From Chloracidobacterium sp. (lineage in GTDB: Bacteria; Acidobacteriota; Blastocatellia; Pyrinomonadales; Pyrinomonadaceae): a stretch of DNA of 64,000 bases. Below are positions 42,035-50,200 of the stretch, piece by piece; the stretch's first letter is position 1; every line of letters starts with the position of its first letter. The DNA is taken from positions 1,610,501 to 1,674,500 of the forward strand of contig JADJWP010000002.1 of the NCBI GenBank assembly GCA_016716305.1, given 5' to 3'. The translations under genes and the position numbers were made by a program. A model generated the notes under the pieces. That model was not told the DNA's origin. It did not search any database and saw nothing but the letters and a program-made list of their open reading frames with translations.

Positions 42035-44959
42035 ATGAATGAATGGATAATTCCGCAACCTGTGCCTGAAATCGAGATCTCGGTGTCAGACGAATCGGTT
42101 TGGATCGAGGGTGCTGGGCGCATTGCGTTCGACCCCGAGTGGAAAAGTTCGAGTGAATCGATGCTCGGACGCTTACTACCTATACTCACCACTCAAATTC
42201 TTGAACTTGATCTTGCTGAAAGTCAGGGTGACGATCTTCGGATTACATTCACCGACTTCGCTAATTTTCCAGAGAACGAGATTACGGCTTTCGCTGATCT
42301 GTTGGAAAGGTCCCCGTTCTCGATCAGGATTAGAATGATTAGCTTCTTGGGTGCTCCGAACAGTGCTTTCGCAGTGGAGTTCTTCCTGAATGGAAGAGAG
42401 GTCGAGCCTGAAATCAGGGGTTGTTTCTGTAAGAATGGCGACAAGATATATCTATTTGATGCACCGACATTCAAACTTCTTTCAGAGATTTACAGGTTCA
42501 ACAACCTATCCCCAGCTCACAAGCAAAGTCCGGATGCTTTCCGACTTTTTGGTGAAGTTAAAGCGTTAGCCGAGGCCGCGGACGTTGAAACTGATGGTTT
42601 TACAACGGGACGAGAGATCGTTGAACCCTTAGAGATCGGTATACAGGTTCTCGAAGAAGAGGGGGACCGTATAAGCCTAGCTCCTACTAGTGAAACGCTC
42701 GACGAAGAAGACTTTGCTCAAAAATTCAAACGCAATCCGGATCTGCCTCAATACGATGTAAAAACGAAAGACGGAAGGAACGCTAGTGTTTTGTTGACGC
42801 CGGAAGTTAAGGAGGTCTTTGGCAGGATCTCTACAGCACAACATCTCGGCGGTGCAGAGAAAGCAAAGATACTAAGTAATCCAGAGGCACTATTCGATGG
42901 GGTCAGTGGTTCCGTTTCTCTGAAGGGTTTCAGTGAGCGCATCCAAGGAATAGGCGATTTTCCATTTGTCTCGAAGCCGTTCGTGCAGAAAAGCGTTACT
43001 GGGATCTTCGACGATGTAACCGCATTGAATCTGGCCGATAGATTCACCGCCGGTATCAAGTTTACGTACCCGAATGGTGCCGAAACCGAAATTAGCTTTG
43101 ATTCGATTGAAAAATTAGAGCAATTCTCATCACAAGTTGATACCGCCAGACACGAAGGAACCGGATACGTCGAGTTTGATGGAAAGACCATTCAGCTTAA
43201 TCAAGCATTCGTGAGTGCGTTTCAAGAGTTAACCAACAAATTTCTGCCAAAAGAAGATAACCGAGTCGAAAAGAGTGAAAAACGCGGTGGAAAATATCTA
43301 TTGATCTTGACGAATGAGGGTGAAGTCGAGTTTGAAAGTTCTCAACGCATAGACCATTTCGAAGGACCTCTCGCCGACCCCGAGTTACCCCGTTCCTTAC
43401 TACCTAGCACTGTTCTAAAGGACCATCAAAAGCGCGGAATTGCGTGGCTCCAACGAAACTTCGATCTCGGTCGCTCGGGTTGCTTGCTTGCCGATGATAT
43501 GGGTCTAGGAAAGACCCTTCAGTTGCTTACCTTTCTTGCGTCTTTAATAGAACGCGGCGGGGTAATTTCAGAGACAGAGAGCCCTGAAGTGCCCCCATGG
43601 AAACCTATATTGATTGTGGCTCCCGTAATTCTCGTTGAGAACGAAACCTGGATCAGCGATATGAGGCGTTTCTTCGAAGACGAGGGCTCAATATTCTGGC
43701 CGTGTTTGACGTTGCGTGGGAATAGCTTGAATTTATTAAGACGGGTCACCGGACGTGAGACGCAGATCGGGGAAGCTACGCTCGACATTACGGAACTGCA
43801 CAAACATCGGGTTGTTATCACAAACTACGAGACGGTAGTAAATTACCAACATTCGTTCGCAAAGACTGATTGGTCGGTAATTGTTACCGACGAAGCTCAG
43901 GAGTATAAGACCCCTAGCACAAAAGTTTCCCACGCCCTCAAGAGTCTTTCGGCGTCGTTTCGTGTGGCTTGCACAGGAACACCTGTAGAGACCAAGATTT
44001 CTGACGTGTGGAACATTTTCGATTTTGTAGAGCCCGGGAAACTCGGCAGTGCTCAAGACTTTCGATCCAGGTATGAAATACCTCTTGATGCGGAGACGGA
44101 GGTTACCCTTGCTCTTCAAGAGCTCAAAGAAAAGTTGCAATTTAATACTCCGAACGCGCACCTCCTGAGACGAGATAAGAATGAGCTGACAGACCTCCCG
44201 AGAAAGCATGAACATCGGCTCGAATGCGAGTTAATGCCATCGCAAAGAGACTACCATCTGTCCTTGCTGACACGGGCCGTGGTCGGCGGAGCAGCCAACC
44301 ACCCGTTTAAGTTGGTTAATGAGTTTCTGAGGTTATACCAACACCCTTCATTGGTTCCCAACTTCCAGTTGCCTGACCCGGAAAGTGCGGTAGCAGATTG
44401 CCACAAACTTAGCGTCCTTGTCATGAAGCTCGAGGAGATAAGAGGTCAACGGGAAAAGGCCCTAATTTTTGTCAGAACGCTCGACATGCAGCAGATACTC
44501 GCTGATGTACTGAGGCATAGGTTTGGGCTTTCGGTGAACATCATCAATGGCTCGACTAAAAGCGGCCTGTCATCGAAAGCGCAGCCAAAAACTCGCAAGG
44601 CGATAGTTTCCCGCTTCCGCGAATCAGTCGGATTTGACGTGCTTATTCTTTCACCTGAGGTCGCCGGCATGGGGCTTACTCTGACCGAGGCGAACCATGT
44701 TTTTCACTATGGACGATGGTGGAATCCGGCAAAAGAAGCTCAGGCAACCGACCGTGTATTCCGGATCGGCCAAGAGAAGGACGTTCACGTTTACCACTTG
44801 ATCGCTAAAGATCCAACGAACGAAGCTTTCGCAACATTTGACCAAAAGCTCGACACGTTACTACGCCGAAGGATGGCACTCGCAAAAGATTTCCTCACTC
44901 CACTTCCCGCTGAAGACGAGCTCTCGAAAGAGTTCATGTCGGAACTATTCTCGGGCTAG
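42035..44959 (+). CDS. zorD: Zorya protein ZorD (Snf2-type DNA translocase/helicase)
   Basis: Start ATG 42035 follows the zorC stop by 5 bp; the longer frame from 41981 would lie inside zorC. In the 974-residue product the N-terminal half (1-455) is Zorya-specific. The Snf2 motor follows: motif I DDMGLGKTLQLLTFLASL (about 490), ILIVAPVILVENETW, a DEAQ box in VIVTDEAQEYKTPSTK, ACTGTPVETKISDVW, then RecA lobe 2 with GMGLTLTEANHVFHYGRWWN and ATDRVFRIGQEKDVHVYHL. ZorD is the DNA-degrading or translocating effector of type I Zorya. The gene is intact. Confidence 0.94.
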   Translation: MNEWIIPQPVPEIEISVSDESVWIEGAGRIAFDPEWKSSSESMLGRLLPILTTQILELDLAESQGDDLRITFTDFANFPENEITAFADLLERSPFSIRIRMISFLGAPNSAFAVEFFLNGREVEPEIRGCFCKNGDKIYLFDAPTFKLLSEIYRFNNLSPAHKQSPDAFRLFGEVKALAEAADVETDGFTTGREIVEPLEIGIQVLEEEGDRISLAPTSETLDEEDFAQKFKRNPDLPQYDVKTKDGRNASVLLTPEVKEVFGRISTAQHLGGAEKAKILSNPEALFDGVSGSVSLKGFSERIQGIGDFPFVSKPFVQKSVTGIFDDVTALNLADRFTAGIKFTYPNGAETEISFDSIEKLEQFSSQVDTARHEGTGYVEFDGKTIQLNQAFVSAFQELTNKFLPKEDNRVEKSEKRGGKYLLILTNEGEVEFESSQRIDHFEGPLADPELPRSLLPSTVLKDHQKRGIAWLQRNFDLGRSGCLLADDMGLGKTLQLLTFLASLIERGGVISETESPEVPPWKPILIVAPVILVENETWISDMRRFFEDEGSIFWPCLTLRGNSLNLLRRVTGRETQIGEATLDITELHKHRVVITNYETVVNYQHSFAKTDWSVIVTDEAQEYKTPSTKVSHALKSLSASFRVACTGTPVETKISDVWNIFDFVEPGKLGSAQDFRSRYEIPLDAETEVTLALQELKEKLQFNTPNAHLLRRDKNELTDLPRKHEHRLECELMPSQRDYHLSLLTRAVVGGAANHPFKLVNEFLRLYQHPSLVPNFQLPDPESAVADCHKLSVLVMKLEEIRGQREKALIFVRTLDMQQILADVLRHRFGLSVNIINGSTKSGLSSKAQPKTRKAIVSRFRESVGFDVLILSPEVAGMGLTLTEANHVFHYGRWWNPAKEAQATDRVFRIGQEKDVHVYHLIAKDPTNEAFATFDQKLDTLLRRRMALAKDFLTPLPAEDELSKEFMSELFSG

Positions 44960-45050
44960 AAAGGGAAAAGTCGGGGGTGTAAGCTTCCCATTAAGATGCA
45001 TAGTGTAAAATGGGACATTTTCTTCACTTCTTAAAGTATGTAGGCGACAG
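44960..45050. other. Possible IS end sequence behind Zorya
   Basis: Just after zorD come GTGTAAGCTTCCC and a short palindrome (AAAATGGGACATTTT, near 45008-45022), followed 30 bp later by a degraded IS3-type open frame. This would fit a decayed IS terminus, but no matching second end was found. Confidence 0.35.
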
Positions 45051-45195
45051 ATGAAAAGGTCAAGATTCAATGGGACGCAACCAGGGGCGATATTAAAAGG
45101 GGCCAAAGCTGGGTAGCCTGCGGCAGGCGTTTGATGGGAACACACAATCAGCAATGCGATCTAATGCGCGTGGAAGTCGAAGTACAGCGGTTATG
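45051..45195 (+). pseudogene. Degraded IS3-family OrfA (transposase N-terminal part)
   Basis: The plus-strand reading MKRSRFNGTQPGAILKGAKAG followed by a stop matches the usual IS3-family OrfA start, in which M-K-x-S-R-F, a Gln, I-L-K-x-A and A-G occupy the same positions. After a frame change ACGRRLMGTHNQQCDLMRVE continues in the place of the normal helix-turn-helix. Stops and frameshift mean it is inactive. It is evidence of past insertion-sequence activity at the end of the Zorya operon. The match is by eye. Confidence 0.55.
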
Positions 45196-45229
45196 GACGC
45201 CTCCGCATACACCGGAAAATGGCAGCGAC

Positions 45230-45574
45230 TTACGAGGCGGCGCTGATCGAGGATTTGAATCGCGGGTCGGAGTACCCTTCCGCGACTCCTGCCTTGAACA
45301 ACATCTTGCTGATGGTGACGATCGGGTCGAGATCGAACGGCTTGCCCGCCCTTGCCTCAAACCCTTCGACAAACGATTCCAGGGACGTGCTGCTTGAGCT
45401 AAGTTCAGCCCACCTTTCTGCGGCCAGCTTGTGCTCGACGGTCAAGGCAGTTAACTTCTTTTCGGTTTCAGGGAACATTGGTAGTGCCTCTAAAAAGACC
45501 ATACCATCTAGCAGCAAGCAGATCGTCGAGATAAATCTAAGCCAATCCGATCGCAACCGACACTGCATCGTCAC
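45230..45574 (-). CDS. Small unknown protein coupled to an XRE regulator
   Basis: A 114-residue protein whose GTG start overlaps the stop of the XRE gene by 4 bp (an ATG at 45568 is an alternative). It is mainly helical and acidic (FPETEKKLTALTVEHKLAAE, SSTSLESFVEGFEARAGKPF). No known motif is seen. The coupled arrangement with a small XRE protein resembles regulator-partner pairs such as ImmA-like or toxin units, but there is no HExxH or toxin signature, so no function is assigned. Confidence 0.6.
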   Translation of the reverse strand: MTMQCRLRSDWLRFISTICLLLDGMVFLEALPMFPETEKKLTALTVEHKLAAERWAELSSSSTSLESFVEGFEARAGKPFDLDPIVTISKMLFKAGVAEGYSDPRFKSSISAAS

Positions 45575-45825
45575 GAAAGATCGAGCTCGACGTCATCGTC
45601 GATAAGGAGATCTGTACTTACGCCGGCAAGCCGAGCATACTTCAGAAGCAGTGGATACGAAGGTTCTCGGACACCTCTTTCAAACGCAGAGATCGTACTG
45701 CGAACCACTTCCTCTTCAACTCCGAGCCTTTCGATCAACCCGTCTTGAGAAAGTCCGAGCGAGAGTCGGATCTGCCTTAGCTTCTTCGCTAAATGCTTCG
45801 GCTTTGGTCGAGAACGCGTTCCCAT
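45571..45825 (-). CDS. Small XRE-family DNA-binding protein
   Basis: An 84-residue protein that is essentially one helix-turn-helix domain: LAKKLRQIRLSLGLSQDGLI, then RLGVEEEVVRSTISAFERGV and a YPLLLKYARLAGVSTDLLID helix. GGGAGGT lies 8 bases before the ATG, a strong ribosome site. It probably regulates its own two-gene operon. The pair lies between the IS3 remnant and the Ada-type membrane protein gene, in the defence-rich part of the window. Confidence 0.88.
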   Translation of the reverse strand: MGTRSRPKPKHLAKKLRQIRLSLGLSQDGLIERLGVEEEVVRSTISAFERGVREPSYPLLLKYARLAGVSTDLLIDDDVELDLS

Positions 45826-46031
45826 TAGAAGCTACCTCCCAATGAGTCCAAGTGCCGACCAAAAAAGTTGTAATTAGAGCCATTTGGCTCTACACTTGAT
45901 CTGTTTGAACGCTGAGCCGCGGCGGTTGGGGATGACTCAGCGTGATGCCTCAGATGTTAGCCCTCACGCTATTGGGCATAGGTTCATTATCTTACGATAG
46001 GAGGGGCCACGGGCAAATAGTCGCGACGGTT

Positions 46032-46394
46032 ATGGCCACGAAAGAGAAGGTGTTTTGGGAATGGGTTTGGATCGTCGCAATTGTCGCCGGGTTAGGCTTT
46101 TCTGTTTACAGCCTCTACATCGAGAAGGTTCGACAGTGGCATATTGATGCGGTAATGAACGGGCCTATTCGAGCGAACACGCAATCTCGTATTTATCAAG
46201 TTCCGACATGCCCAAACTACGATTCGATCCACGCGGACAATCTCCGGCTTTTTCAAACAATTGAGAAGGCAAACGCGGCAGGCTATCGGCCGGCCCAGAA
46301 CTGTGGCAATGACTTCCGCATTCGTCAGGTCAACGAATCCGGTGACTTCGACGACTACCGGATCCAATACGACTATGACGACCCGAGACAATGA
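46032..46394 (+). CDS. Membrane protein with Ada-type zinc-binding motif
   Basis: Start at 46032 (MATKEKVFWEWVWIVAIVAG) is preferred; an in-frame ATG at 45942 adds 30 residues without domain character, though a GGAGG at about 46001 leaves some doubt. The 120-residue product has one membrane helix (about 10-30) and an outer domain with SRIYQVPTCPNYDSI, then FQTIEKANAAGYRPAQNC. This matches the Ada metal-binding fold found in MGMT-Ada and in many small exported proteins and nucleases. Only two of the usual Cys ligands are obvious. The function is unknown. A terminator follows. Confidence 0.72.
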   Translation: MATKEKVFWEWVWIVAIVAGLGFSVYSLYIEKVRQWHIDAVMNGPIRANTQSRIYQVPTCPNYDSIHADNLRLFQTIEKANAAGYRPAQNCGNDFRIRQVNESGDFDDYRIQYDYDDPRQ

Positions 46395-46419
46395 GGGCAC
46401 ACCCAGCACCGAACCCGGA

Positions 46420-46446
46420 AAGCAAGTCCAGGATACTTGCTTCGTT
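46420..46446 (+). terminator. Intrinsic terminator after the Ada-type gene
   Basis: AAGCAAGT and ACTTGCTT form an 8-bp stem with a 7-base loop, followed by CGTTTT. It lies 26 bp after the stop and just before the promoter of the next operon. Confidence 0.65.
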
Positions 46447-46462
46447 TTCCACGACTAGCTTG

Positions 46463-46490
46463 TTGACTTTGTCTCAATTTGGCGTATTCT
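46463..46490 (+). promoter_or_regulatory. Promoter of the HD-phosphatase-transferase operon
   Basis: TTGACT (46463-46468) and TATTCT (46485-46490) with a 16-bp spacer make a good sigma-70-type promoter. The first gene starts about 220 bp downstream, leaving a long structured leader. Confidence 0.65.
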
Positions 46491-46495
46491 AAAAC

Positions 46496-46712
46496 ATGAG
46501 ACGCCCAACGATAACGTTGTACGGGATTGCTTCCGGTCACAACCGCATCCGTTGGGCATTTTTGCGCGCAAAAGTGCGCCCCACCACGAAGTCTCGTTCT
46601 ATCTCACGAGGCGGAATCAAAGAAAAACGAACCGACAAGATCGGACGGCCCGATTGTCGGGCCATCGGAATTGTTAGGCTCAACTACCAGAGAATCAACA
46701 CACGATAAAAAT
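46496..46712 (+). promoter_or_regulatory. Long structured 5' leader of the three-gene operon
   Basis: The expected transcript has about 215 untranslated bases. GCCCAACG (about 46502) can pair with CGTTGGGC (about 46549), GCGC elements around GCAAAAG (about 46563-46577) form a second hairpin, and GGCCCGA TTG TCGGGCC (about 46647) a third. This is more structure than chance would suggest and could be a regulatory RNA element or attenuator. A 70-codon frame inside (46496-46708) has no ribosome site and an unnatural composition. Confidence 0.45.
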
Positions 46713-47180
46713 ATGGCAACACTAAATAAAGCGACACAAATAGCGGCCCTTGTTCATGAAGGGCAGAGTGACAAGGCTGGCGCTGCCTACATCCTACACC
46801 CTCTCAGGATGATGATGCGGCTGCAGTCCGAAGCCGAAATGATGACGGCTGTAATGCACGATGTGGTCGAGGAAAGCCGAAACAACCCACCCGAAACTAA
46901 GTGGACGTTTGATCGGCTTCGAGAGCACGGATTTTCAGAGGAAGTTGTCCAAGCTCTCGACGGCGTGACCGATCGAAAGGCTGAGGGTGAGTCGTACGAC
47001 GCCTTTGTTGAGAGAGCGGCCCTGAACCCTATTTCCCGTGTCGTGAAGATCGCTGATTTGGAAGACAACATGAACATGCTGCGAATGAGCGAGTTGCGAC
47101 CGAAGGATCTTGAACGGCTCGCAAAGTACCACCGCTCGTGGCACAGGCTATCCGCTGCCAGCGAAGGAGTAAATCTATGA
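46713..47180 (+). CDS. HD-domain protein, RelA/SpoT hydrolase-like
   Basis: A 155-residue stand-alone HD domain of the (p)ppGpp-hydrolase type: Lys and His in QIAALVHEGQSDKAGAAYIL, His29 (LHP), His49-Asp50 (VMHDVVEES), and the later Asp115 in VVKIADLEDNMNM, which together give the H...HD...D metal site. Such short proteins (Mesh1/SAH-like) hydrolyse (p)ppGpp or other 3'-pyrophosphorylated nucleotides; the actual substrate is unknown. It is the first gene of an operon with 4-bp ATGA overlaps to the next two genes. The start at 46713 matches the conserved domain; the longer frame upstream is leader sequence. Confidence 0.85.
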   Translation: MATLNKATQIAALVHEGQSDKAGAAYILHPLRMMMRLQSEAEMMTAVMHDVVEESRNNPPETKWTFDRLREHGFSEEVVQALDGVTDRKAEGESYDAFVERAALNPISRVVKIADLEDNMNMLRMSELRPKDLERLAKYHRSWHRLSAASEGVNL

Positions 47181-47977
47181 CAATGCCTATAGATCTAATA
47201 CTTGTACGCCACGGACACAGCGAAGGGAACCTCGCCGTCAGTCGGTCCAAAAAAGGAGACGACAGTCTGTATACCCCCGATTTTCGAGAACGCCCGGGTC
47301 ATCGTTGGAGGTTGACGGCCGAGGGACAAGTGCAAGCGTCAACCGCCGGCAAATGGATACTCGACAATATCGGAGTTCAGTTTGACCGATATTACGCGTC
47401 ACCTTACGTGCGAACTCAGGAAACGGCCGCTCTGCTCGATCTTCCCGGTGCCGAATGGCGGCTCGACCAGCGGCTTCGCGAACGCGACTGGGGCGAGCTA
47501 GGATCGGTGCCGATACCGGAACAGGCCAGTCTCTATCCTCGAAACATAGTCCTTCAGAAAGCAGACGCCCTCTACTGGCGGCCACCTGGCGGTGAGTCGA
47601 TAGCGGACGCCCGAATGCGTGTCCGGACCTTCTTCGACACTATGCACCGCGAGTGCGAAGGCCAGTCCGTCGTCGTCGTAACGCACGGGGACATTATCTC
47701 AGCCGCGAGAGGAGCTCTCGAGTATCTAAGCGATGAGGAATGGCTGGCCTTCGATGGTGACGAATCGAAGCGGATCCTGAATTGTCATATCTATCACTAT
47801 TCCAGACGCGACCCGGCCACCGGCGAGGTCGGGAAATACCTGAGCTGGCGGCGTGCTGTCTGCCCTACCGACACCGGTATTGACACCGGCTGGGAAACGA
47901 TCACCCGCAAAAGATTCAGTAACGCAGAGTTGCTCGAACGCGTAAACGGCGTGGAGCCAACCGTGGAGGTGCGATGA
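47177..47977 (+). CDS. Histidine phosphatase-family protein
   Basis: A 266-residue protein that starts at an ATG overlapping the HD gene stop (ATGA). It has the phosphoglycerate mutase-like catalytic motif LILVRHGHSEGN (Arg11, His12), YYASPYVRTQETAALL, Glu in RLRERDWGEL, and the second His in VVVVTHGDIISA. Compared with simple phosphatases it has a longer insert around 90-125 and a C-terminal extension (TGWETITRKRFSNAELLERV). The substrate is unknown: small phosphorylated metabolites or nucleotides are usual for this superfamily. The coupling to an HD hydrolase and an aminoacyl-transferase-like protein suggests a shared pathway. Confidence 0.88.
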   Translation: MTMPIDLILVRHGHSEGNLAVSRSKKGDDSLYTPDFRERPGHRWRLTAEGQVQASTAGKWILDNIGVQFDRYYASPYVRTQETAALLDLPGAEWRLDQRLRERDWGELGSVPIPEQASLYPRNIVLQKADALYWRPPGGESIADARMRVRTFFDTMHRECEGQSVVVVTHGDIISAARGALEYLSDEEWLAFDGDESKRILNCHIYHYSRRDPATGEVGKYLSWRRAVCPTDTGIDTGWETITRKRFSNAELLERVNGVEPTVEVR

Positions 47978-49296
47978 TGATTCCCAACCCACAAAAGAAA
48001 ACGATCAAGATACCGATAAGGATCGTCGATGGCCAGGTCCAATACCTCTACGGCGGCGACCTCCCGAAGATCAGAAACGTGAGTGGCGACCTGGTAATTC
48101 CCGCTTTCGCTCTTCGTGATCCGGTGCAGGCCGAAGAACTTTCCCGGGAAGACGGCTCCGAAATGTTGCCTGCCGGTTCGGAGCTGATGATCAACGTGAA
48201 TGTCGATACTTACTCTAAAGGGGTATTGACGAAATTGCGAAATCCCTTCCAAGACCTTCCTGCTGTTGCGCCAAAAGAAGGTTTTGTAAGGTTTCGTTTG
48301 GATGAACCTTTATATCTCTGGCATCGCGGGACCAAATCGAGTCAACTTAACCCGTGCAAAGCCTTTATTGTTGACTTAAACGAAAAGGCGACAAGCCTTA
48401 ATCACGCATACACGATCGCGTCTAAGAAATTCGAGACGAAGAGGACGTCGAACACCGGGAACGTCTTCAAGCATGTTTATTACAAAAGCAAACATGGATG
48501 GGAACCGCTAGAGTGGCTGCGTGAAAGGCTCGACGCACAATTTGAACAAAGGTACCTCAGATCCGACAATGCCGAAGTTGGACTGCCCGAGGGTGCTCGT
48601 GGTTTGTTTCCCAAGGTGGAAGAATTTCCCGACGTCGAAATTGAGAAAGTCCCCGAAACAGAAGCCGAACCACACATCCATCAACGCTTTCCTGATGATT
48701 CCACCAATAAGACGTTCGACGAATATATGGCGGAGGGATGTTATCACTATGATGAAACATACTGGCGATACAGCCGGAGCGGCGAGCTCAGATCGATCCC
48801 CCTTCGAATTCGCCTGAAGGATTTTCGGTTGTCAAAAAGTCAGAAAAGGGTTCTGAGAATAAACGCGGACATTGACCTCCAAAAGCTGCCATTGAAAGTG
48901 ACGAAGGATGGTGAAGAATGCAAGTTGTTTAAGCGCCACAACGTCCGGTTCGGGGAGCATGCCCCGGAAAAGGTAAATCTGCCCGAAGGAGAACGGAACA
49001 AGAAATTCTGTGTTTTCGAAGACGGCAACCTAGTCGCAGCGAGCTTTTTTGAAATGGGGGCCAACACCTCACATGGGTATTACTGCATTTTCGACCCCGA
49101 CATCGAATGGCGAAGCCTCGGCATTTTCACAATGCTCAAAGAGATCGAATATGCGTCGGAACAAGGGAACGAGTTTTATTACCTGGGCTATACGTTTGAT
49201 AAGCCGACTCTCTATGATTACAAAAAACGCTTCCACGGTCTCGAGAGCTATGACTGGAAAACCGGAGAATGGATAAAGTTCAAAAGATCAGTCTAG
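47974..49296 (+). CDS. Protein with C-terminal arginyl-tRNA-protein transferase (ATE)-like domain
   Basis: A 440-residue protein whose first Met overlaps the previous stop (ATGATG). Residues 1-225 form an unrecognised N-terminal region (IPIRIVDGQVQYLYGGDLPK). Residues about 245-440 follow the ATE/Bpt GNAT-like fold: IPLRIRLKDFRLSKSQKRVL, VFEDGNLVAASFFEMG, YYCIFDPDIEWRSLGIFTML, EIEYASEQGNEFYYLGY and YKKRFHGLESYDW. True R-transferases add Arg or Leu from charged tRNA to protein N-termini. The paired Cys residues of the usual N-terminal ATE domain are missing here. It may transfer an amino acid to a protein or small molecule. It is last in the three-gene operon. Confidence 0.75.
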   Translation: MMIPNPQKKTIKIPIRIVDGQVQYLYGGDLPKIRNVSGDLVIPAFALRDPVQAEELSREDGSEMLPAGSELMINVNVDTYSKGVLTKLRNPFQDLPAVAPKEGFVRFRLDEPLYLWHRGTKSSQLNPCKAFIVDLNEKATSLNHAYTIASKKFETKRTSNTGNVFKHVYYKSKHGWEPLEWLRERLDAQFEQRYLRSDNAEVGLPEGARGLFPKVEEFPDVEIEKVPETEAEPHIHQRFPDDSTNKTFDEYMAEGCYHYDETYWRYSRSGELRSIPLRIRLKDFRLSKSQKRVLRINADIDLQKLPLKVTKDGEECKLFKRHNVRFGEHAPEKVNLPEGERNKKFCVFEDGNLVAASFFEMGANTSHGYYCIFDPDIEWRSLGIFTMLKEIEYASEQGNEFYYLGYTFDKPTLYDYKKRFHGLESYDWKTGEWIKFKRSV

Positions 49297-49399
49297 CGAT
49301 CAATCCGGTAGTTCATGCAAACACATCCTGACTCGGCGACTCTGTGATCCGCATGAGGAGGGTCCAGGCGGAACAGAGTCTATCTGACGAACGCATTCG

Positions 49400-50200
49400 G
49401 GATCGGGCGGTCGGTGGCGGCACCGAACGGGATGATCTGCGTGCCCGAGGTCGAGCCGAGCATGAACCACGTCGCCGATGACGGCCTGAAGACCGCGGCG
49501 TCCGTCTTGCCGTCGCCGTCGTAGTCGCCGGGAACCGGCGTGTCGCCTGCTCCGCCGAACGGGAACGAGTAGAACGAGCCGTCCTCCGATCTCAGGATGA
49601 ACCACTCACCCGTAGTCGGCCTGAAGAACGCAGCGTCTGCCTTGCCGTCTCCGGTGTAGTCGCCGACCACCGTCTTGTCGGTCGATGTCCCGAACTGGAA
49701 CGCACGGTTGCCGCCGTCAGACGACCGCAGATACCACCATTCGCCCGGGCCCGGACGAAAGATGCCGATGTCCGACTTGCCGTCGCCGTCATAGTCGGCC
49801 GTCACCGGCAGGTCGCCCGAGGCTCCAAAGGTGATGATCGAGACCCCGAGGTCGGACGAACGCTGGATGTACCATGTGTTGTTGGTCGAACGGAAGACCG
49901 CCACATCGCCCTTGCCGTCACCGTCGTAGTCCGCCGGGACGGGTGTGTCGCCCGCTCCGCCGAACGGGAACGAATAGAACGATCCGTCCTCAGATCTTAG
50001 AATGAACCACTCGCCCGTGGTCGGACGGAAGAACGCCACATCCGACTTTCCGTCGCCGGTGTAATCGACCGGTGCGATCGCATCCGTCGAGGTGCCGAAC
50101 TGAAGTGCAGGCACCTGTCCGTCAGAGCTTCTCCGATACCACCACTCTGCCGGCCCCGGACGAAAGATACCGACATCCGTCTTCCCATCACCGTCGAAGT
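49400..50200. repeat. FG-GAP-coding tandem repeats with a 420-bp higher-order period
   Basis: Blocks such as AACGGGAACGAGTAGAACGA at about 49559 recur at about 49979 as AACGGGAACGAATAGAACGA, exactly 420 bp apart. The flanking 'pgpgEWWY' coding block at about 49690 recurs at about 50110. Each 420-bp unit holds three FG-GAP repeats of about 47 codons, so two three-repeat units arose by duplication at the C-terminus of the giant secreted protein. Confidence 0.8.

Noticed and set aside
46496..46708. 70-codon open frame in the leader of the HD operon
   Set aside because: No ribosome site, Arg-rich arbitrary composition and overlap with predicted hairpins; treated as leader RNA.
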